Positions 63,901 through 64,000 of a DNA stretch of 64,000 bases are shown one piece after another. This stretch comes from Pectobacterium atrosepticum. Lineage in GTDB: Bacteria > Pseudomonadota > Gammaproteobacteria > Enterobacterales > Enterobacteriaceae. The notes under the pieces are model-generated. The model was not told where the DNA came from. It was given only the letters and a program-made list of their open reading frames with translations, and searched no databases. The stretch covers positions 496,001 through 560,000 of the forward strand of contig CP036163.1 of assembly GCA_019056595.1 (NCBI GenBank). Direction: 5' to 3'. A program made the position numbers and the translations under genes. The stretch's first letter is position 1. Each line of letters begins with the position of its first letter.

Positions 63901-64000
63901 TGCCCTTATTGTCTACATCACCGTTTACCAGCGTCGCCTTAAGCGATTTATCGCCCTGAATGTGCCCACGGTTGATCAGGTTTTTCGCGTCTAGCGTCAG
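51953..64000 (-). CDS. cdiA: CdiA, giant contact-dependent inhibition adhesin/toxin (N-terminus outside window)
   Basis: The frame is open from the right edge to TGA 51953, 4,015 codons, so the signal peptide and two-partner-secretion domain lie beyond 64000. Order: FHA-1 repeats of the form NxGxLxGxxxLxLxA (64000 to about 58170), a distinct receptor-binding-like segment (58140-57600), a linker with two 56-residue repeats, a conserved globular segment (YPLPTGNNGLLVVDPNADSR, then FLGDAEFDTRYISQAV), FHA-2 repeats (about 56200-53600, LQAGRDINLQAAQ), a pretoxin domain with MAHAVVGAVVAQLSGQN, VENN at 52652-52663, then the toxin. It should be exported by a CdiB encoded further right. Confidence 0.93.
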   Translation of the reverse strand: MTLDAKNLINRGHIQGDKSLKATLVNGDVDNKGTLWSDSADIAARTLTNEGNITGVNGLQLTLDNTLTNQGTLNSHQLSAQADRLVNSGKINGLDRLELTAVDSLDNQGTLYGTALTLNANDLTNSGDITGVDSLTLSLKGTLENARDISSNALTLKANDVFNHGTLTGVNGLTFLLGNHLDNQGALNSHALSITANDLTNDGQINGTRSLQLSLNEALTNRGDLISQQMAITANDVLNHGQMQGSDDLQLNLRNKLDNRGVISSSNTLGVIAKSLDQQGTLEARALTVDVQTLDNRGKMLGVDALTLAIAGMARNQGKWLSQGSSTLTADQVENNGQWQAGDITLQANDLTNSGQIFGINALSLTTTHGLTNQQNGTLLSQGIAALRAASVINDGDVQADRLTFEAQQLTNRWRIQGDRELAVTLDSNNPASRLTNLGTLMSGGDSQLQARRFDNQGTVSSVGKMDVQSADIRNAGNLIADGALSLSGDYQGAGLLHTADTLTLRGNQLNNSGRWESRALALNGGSLNNQGTLVGERGITLELREGLTVGDTGKLLTNGALQAQAGMVVNDGFWQGNTLTLTADDVENAGQLLGLSALSLTAKNRLDNTQNGKLLTQGLAVLHAADVENDGEWQADSLTLDAQNLINRGHIQGDKSLKATLVNGDVDNKGTLWSDNADIAAQTLTNEGNITGAAGLQLTLDNALTNQGTLNSYQLTAQADRLDNSGKINGIDHLELTVGDSLTNRGTLYGSVLALNASDLTNSGTITGVDSLTLDLTGTLNNARDVSSNALTLKANDVFNHGTLTGVNGQTLELSNHLDNQGTLNSHVLAIAARDVTNGGQLNGTRGLQLTLGGGLTNTGDLTSQRIDITAEDVLNHGQMQGSDDLQLDLRNKLDNRGVISGSNTLGVIAKSLDQQGTLEARALTVDAQTLDNHGKMLGVDALTLAIADTARNQGKLLSQGRSTLTAVQVENNGQWQAGDITLQANDLINTGQIFGLDALSLTTNRDLTNQQNGTLLSQGIAALRAASVINDGDMQADRLTFEAQQLTNSGHIQGDRELSIMLDSNNPASRLTNLGSLMSGGDSQLQANRFDNQGTVSSMGKMDVQSADIRNAGNLIADGALSLRGDYQGAGLLHTADTLTLRGNQLNNSGRWESRALALNGGTLNNHGTLVGERGITLELREGLTVGRDGQLLTSGALLAQAGEVINDGFWQGKTLELSANDLINGGSLLGQDGLHLDLQRTYQGTDLSHLLSDGEATITADRLTQTGEIAAGTLSLTTGTLENGGRVLGSNGLTVANRDALLNHAGGELLTNGAGRVDSGSVTNAGTLQANDLQLRAGEIDNQGRIQGTNALRLLDVLRYVGDKNSQLLSKGAATLNAKQAENAGLWQAGMLTLNGESLDNRGTVAGLNSLSLNGDELKNKGELFSQGTATLTGKTLENSGTLTGVGGFTLQLADRVDNLAAGRLLSGGVGELTTGVLSNQGLWQADDLRLTARDLDQQGNLLGVQRGTLQLTGSYQSAQGSQLVSGGDLSLTAHYITNRGQMQGRTLTLGADELTNHGTLRGDSALNATASNQFSNAPQARLSSDGTLSVQAAALNNQGEIKAANTTLTANTVTNSGTVQGTAALQLDTTDRIVNQQAGQLLSDGITTLKSAAVENHGWLQGRGLDVNTAQFTQQGSLMAQDKLTLKIPQWVNNGLVQAGELEIIADELDNHGTLLGLTQLALQTQRLINRQGAKLYSAQDLRLKTNQLQQEGQLVALGNLTADITGPLTFTQSMAAGQQLALNVAGDLDQRGTLQGKSVQLTSTGTLTNQGNILAGGGESRISAKDIVQVEAGSVQAGGNLTLVSDNTLNNKGLIGTTSDLLIQAGGALHNSSMLYAGGNMRLLSDSLTNVFGTILAGNNLLIQRDDQGTASTSLLNSSGTIETQSGDITINTGTLTNQREGFVVTESESTAESVPDWVGEMVIKIPIEWFKEGSYGVYVNKGHLGAPDRTIYAPLGDFIVQRFTLKDKKINVVAQGNNAVINSGHMLSILSDDLINRASSLYAADNIFILGNKFENSSYHEGGFTEYLTYAYIGPRATSTTISDYHHQRALFRYISYQLDGTPTYEKTEGESYNALIQAGGTITADFKQDISNTTLQPGSGGFMPASTKPVLDAITTLSPLQKQTTRQLVSQDSSFNTGAIDVTKTGSGQATLAGNATGVAATGKAVILTQQSGTALQTAVQAENITAMMPGQQVAEPLTLNTSDAVALQPSTSGHVSNPDTVALTQQAGTVLQTAVQAENITPLTQGQQSAGPLTLKTDDALVLTDPNASSVAHPDAVALTSTGQRPDAGQGLTPVTVDNTVAGVTIAGTVGSPAVLTKPGTVEVEIPKQTVSADNLPGGVTPAVPKPLSATELLNAIGNGLQNLSTNPLAEYPLPTGNNGLLVVDPNADSRYLIHTNPKLEQLGQVDNALFSDLQTLLGQQPSTVVPVETRSQWTQVDKVLGSSYLLDKLNLDADHDYRFLGDAEFDTRYISQAVLKQSGQRHLNGTGSDLAQMQMLLDNAAAAQKGMNLQLGVSLTPDQVANLSQSMIWWENIEVNGQTVLAPKLYLAQADKNNLQGSAIVANKVELNAGGSVTNSGTLKAVEVLAIASGDKIDNHEGGLIKSDGGLNLVALSNITNSGSRIEGNTLQLASINGDIINQTASRDFQTAQPNASRSGTGSLTFTELGKTAEIVAGNSLTLSAGKDIRNVAATLNAGQDMALNAKGNVAIEALTLTNNRVDIGWGSSNTALNTAVQGSTVNAGGALKAVAGQDIQIDASQLSGGSALSLAAGNDIHLTAQDTLKETLYQGSSTAQRRTQEVANSQLLSGGDLTLVAGRDVLSEAASLNAKGTATLAAGRDLNLLSEEEETYSGNWWNRHADWQQNITQQSTELTTGKGLNLQAGRDINLQAAQGVASGAVTAQAGNDINLLSATETQHTFFEETKVKKKAFSKTVTHTLRETLQTDEKGSLLSGDSVTMAANQNINLQGSSVVGDKQVTLLANNDINTAASVENYQNYEEHSKKKSGLFSGGGIGFTIGSTSTSQKLRDQAATQSQSISTLGSTTDSVTVKAGNDVTISGTDMVAGKDILLQGNNVTIDPGYDTRKQQQEFEQKSAGLTVALSGVVGSALNSAVQSIQAAKSESDGRLALLQGMKAGLAGYQAYQGSQSELNNKGEASFVGVSISLGAQNSRSSQTSEQKQSFGSTLNATRDIGIEARTGDITVAGSQLKAGGDVMMNAAQDIHLISARNSEALSGKNSSSGGNIGISLGLSNGSAGLSIFANVNAAKGRETGTGNTWSETTVDAGNHVTLKSDRDTRLIGAQVNGERIDVDAGRNLLLQSQQDSDRYDSKQTSVAAGGSFTWGGGGGSGYISLSQDKMHSNYDSVQQQTGFFAGKDGFGIKTGEHTQLDAAVIGSTASAEKNRLETGTLGWSGLNNKAEFKVEHSGAGFSASPSMGGSMLSTLAMNVPSALMALGNSGNASSTTYAAVSDGSLLLRDTAKQVQDIATLSRDVEHANNALSPIFNKEKEQKRLKQAQLIGEIGAQVMDIVRTEGELKAQKAAEAKGDSKVERPKDGDSVALWEDYKKALTESPTYKAEMQKYGTGSDFQRAAQAATAAIQALAGGDIQKAIASGASPYLAQLVKDVTMPKDESKVTASDIAANAMAHAVVGAVVAQLSGQNAAAGAIGASSGELIARAIMADQYPGKTANDLTEAEKQSVSALSTLAAGLVSGLAGNSTASAASGAQSGRNAVENNYLSDKDITIFTEKYANAKTDEERDQLKAELSQLDKDKQHQALSTGIPLKEQKAELEKLKLLAVSPDCVGQCQELVSYSISQLEPVVNNPQLHQDNINKGILAAVISGLTLERPIGGSSNASPLTREQQELIRKAESVSTAKGIQNPFPRDLNEQVLWNGVKANPSAGYPLTGLNNDPKFPSSAGFQKMSVNHTLPDGRNIEVHYQYNSLTNKAYDMKVITPQRQGASFKEKQ
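51956..52663 (-). other. CdiA-CT toxin region after the VENN motif
   Basis: From VENNYLSDKDITIFTEKY the variable C-terminus runs about 235 residues. First comes a helical entry/translocation part (EERDQLKAELSQLDKDKQ, VSPDCVGQCQELVSYSISQL with two cysteines), then the toxin domain proper: NPFPRDLNEQVLWNGVKANP, LTGLNNDPKFPSSAGFQKMS, NHTLPDGRNIEVHYQYNSLT, AYDMKVITPQRQ. I do not assign a known nuclease family; the lysine- and histidine-containing compact domain would fit a small RNase, which is only inference. Confidence 0.7.
57115..57365 (-). repeat. two 56-residue repeats in the CdiA linker
   Basis: Copies 168 bp apart encode LTQQ(S/A)GT(A/V)LQTAVQAENIT, then a GQQ(V/S)A(E/G)PLTL(N/K)T(S/D)DA segment. 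At DNA level GCCTGCACCGCCGTTTGCAG (about 57147) recurs as GCCTGCACAGCCGTTTGCAG (about 57315). Confidence 0.8.
57600..58140 (-). other. AT-rich receptor-binding-like segment inside cdiA
   Basis: Between VTESESTAESVPDWVGEMVI and SYNALIQAGG the coding sequence becomes conspicuously AT-rich and non-repetitive compared with the GC-rich FHA repeats either side. It encodes aromatic-rich text such as YGVYVNKGHLGAPDRTIYAP and TEYLTYAYIGPRATSTTISD. Position between FHA-1 and the following conserved segment matches the receptor-binding domain of known CdiA proteins. Confidence 0.6.
60340..64000 (-). repeat. 1,914-bp tandem duplication in the FHA-1 region of cdiA
   Basis: Blocks recur exactly 1,914 bp apart (638 codons, in frame): for example GAATATCCGCACTCTGCACG at 60668 and 62582, TTTATCACACTTGCGG at 60906 and 62820, and GCGGTTGATCA at 62052 versus CACGGTTGATCA at 63966. 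The second unit continues past the window edge. Identity is high but not complete, with scattered substitutions. Confidence 0.9.

Overview
The window reads as the chromosome of a soft-rot enterobacterium, most likely Pectobacterium. Supporting signs are two KdgM-type oligogalacturonate porins followed by a periplasmic family-2 pectate lyase with a KdgR-like box upstream, an asc-type aryl-beta-glucoside operon, a urea carboxylase/allophanate hydrolase locus with a Urt transporter, and a very large CdiA protein. The species call is inference from gene content.

Layout. 1-4.9 kb is an AT-rich accessory scar. It holds a superfamily 1 helicase gene (cut by the window edge), an unidentified partner gene broken by a heptanucleotide tandem repeat and a poly-A frameshift, remnants of a tyrosine integrase, an IS110-type and an IS66-type transposase, and the 3' end of a probable muramidase toxin followed by two LprI-like genes (candidate immunity proteins, the second broken). 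5-11 kb carries a metallo-hydrolase, an RNA ligase plus HD/kinase pair (RNA repair) behind a 300-nt leader, a VOC protein and a HisN-like phosphatase. 11.3-15.7 kb is ascFB with divergent ascG. 15.7-17.7 kb is an M28 peptidase fused to an autotransporter barrel.

18.5-28.7 kb holds a gene set resembling the B. subtilis yxe/ytm sulfur operons: two LLM monooxygenases, an M20 deacylase, an FMN reductase, a GNAT acetyltransferase and an amino-acid-type ABC importer with two paralogous binding proteins. Together these suggest import, N-acetylation, oxidation and deacetylation of an S-substituted cysteine. It is followed by a methyltransferase gene flanked by a partial duplication of the ABC ATPase gene, and by two small membrane proteins.

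31.3-43.1 kb is one long minus-strand operon: allophanate hydrolase, urea carboxylase, a GntR regulator and urtABCDE. It takes up urea (or a related compound) and hydrolyses it in an ATP-dependent way to ammonia and CO2. A Gfo/Idh/MocA oxidoreductase follows. 45-49 kb is the pectin module, then a lone iron-type binding protein.

50.7-64 kb is a contact-dependent inhibition locus on the minus strand. cdiA enters from beyond the right edge (over 4,000 codons here) and ends in a variable toxin after a VENN motif. It is followed by an overlapping cdiI, a probable orphan immunity gene and a beheaded nitrilase gene that marks the edge of the acquired segment. Inside cdiA a 1,914-bp unit is tandemly duplicated.
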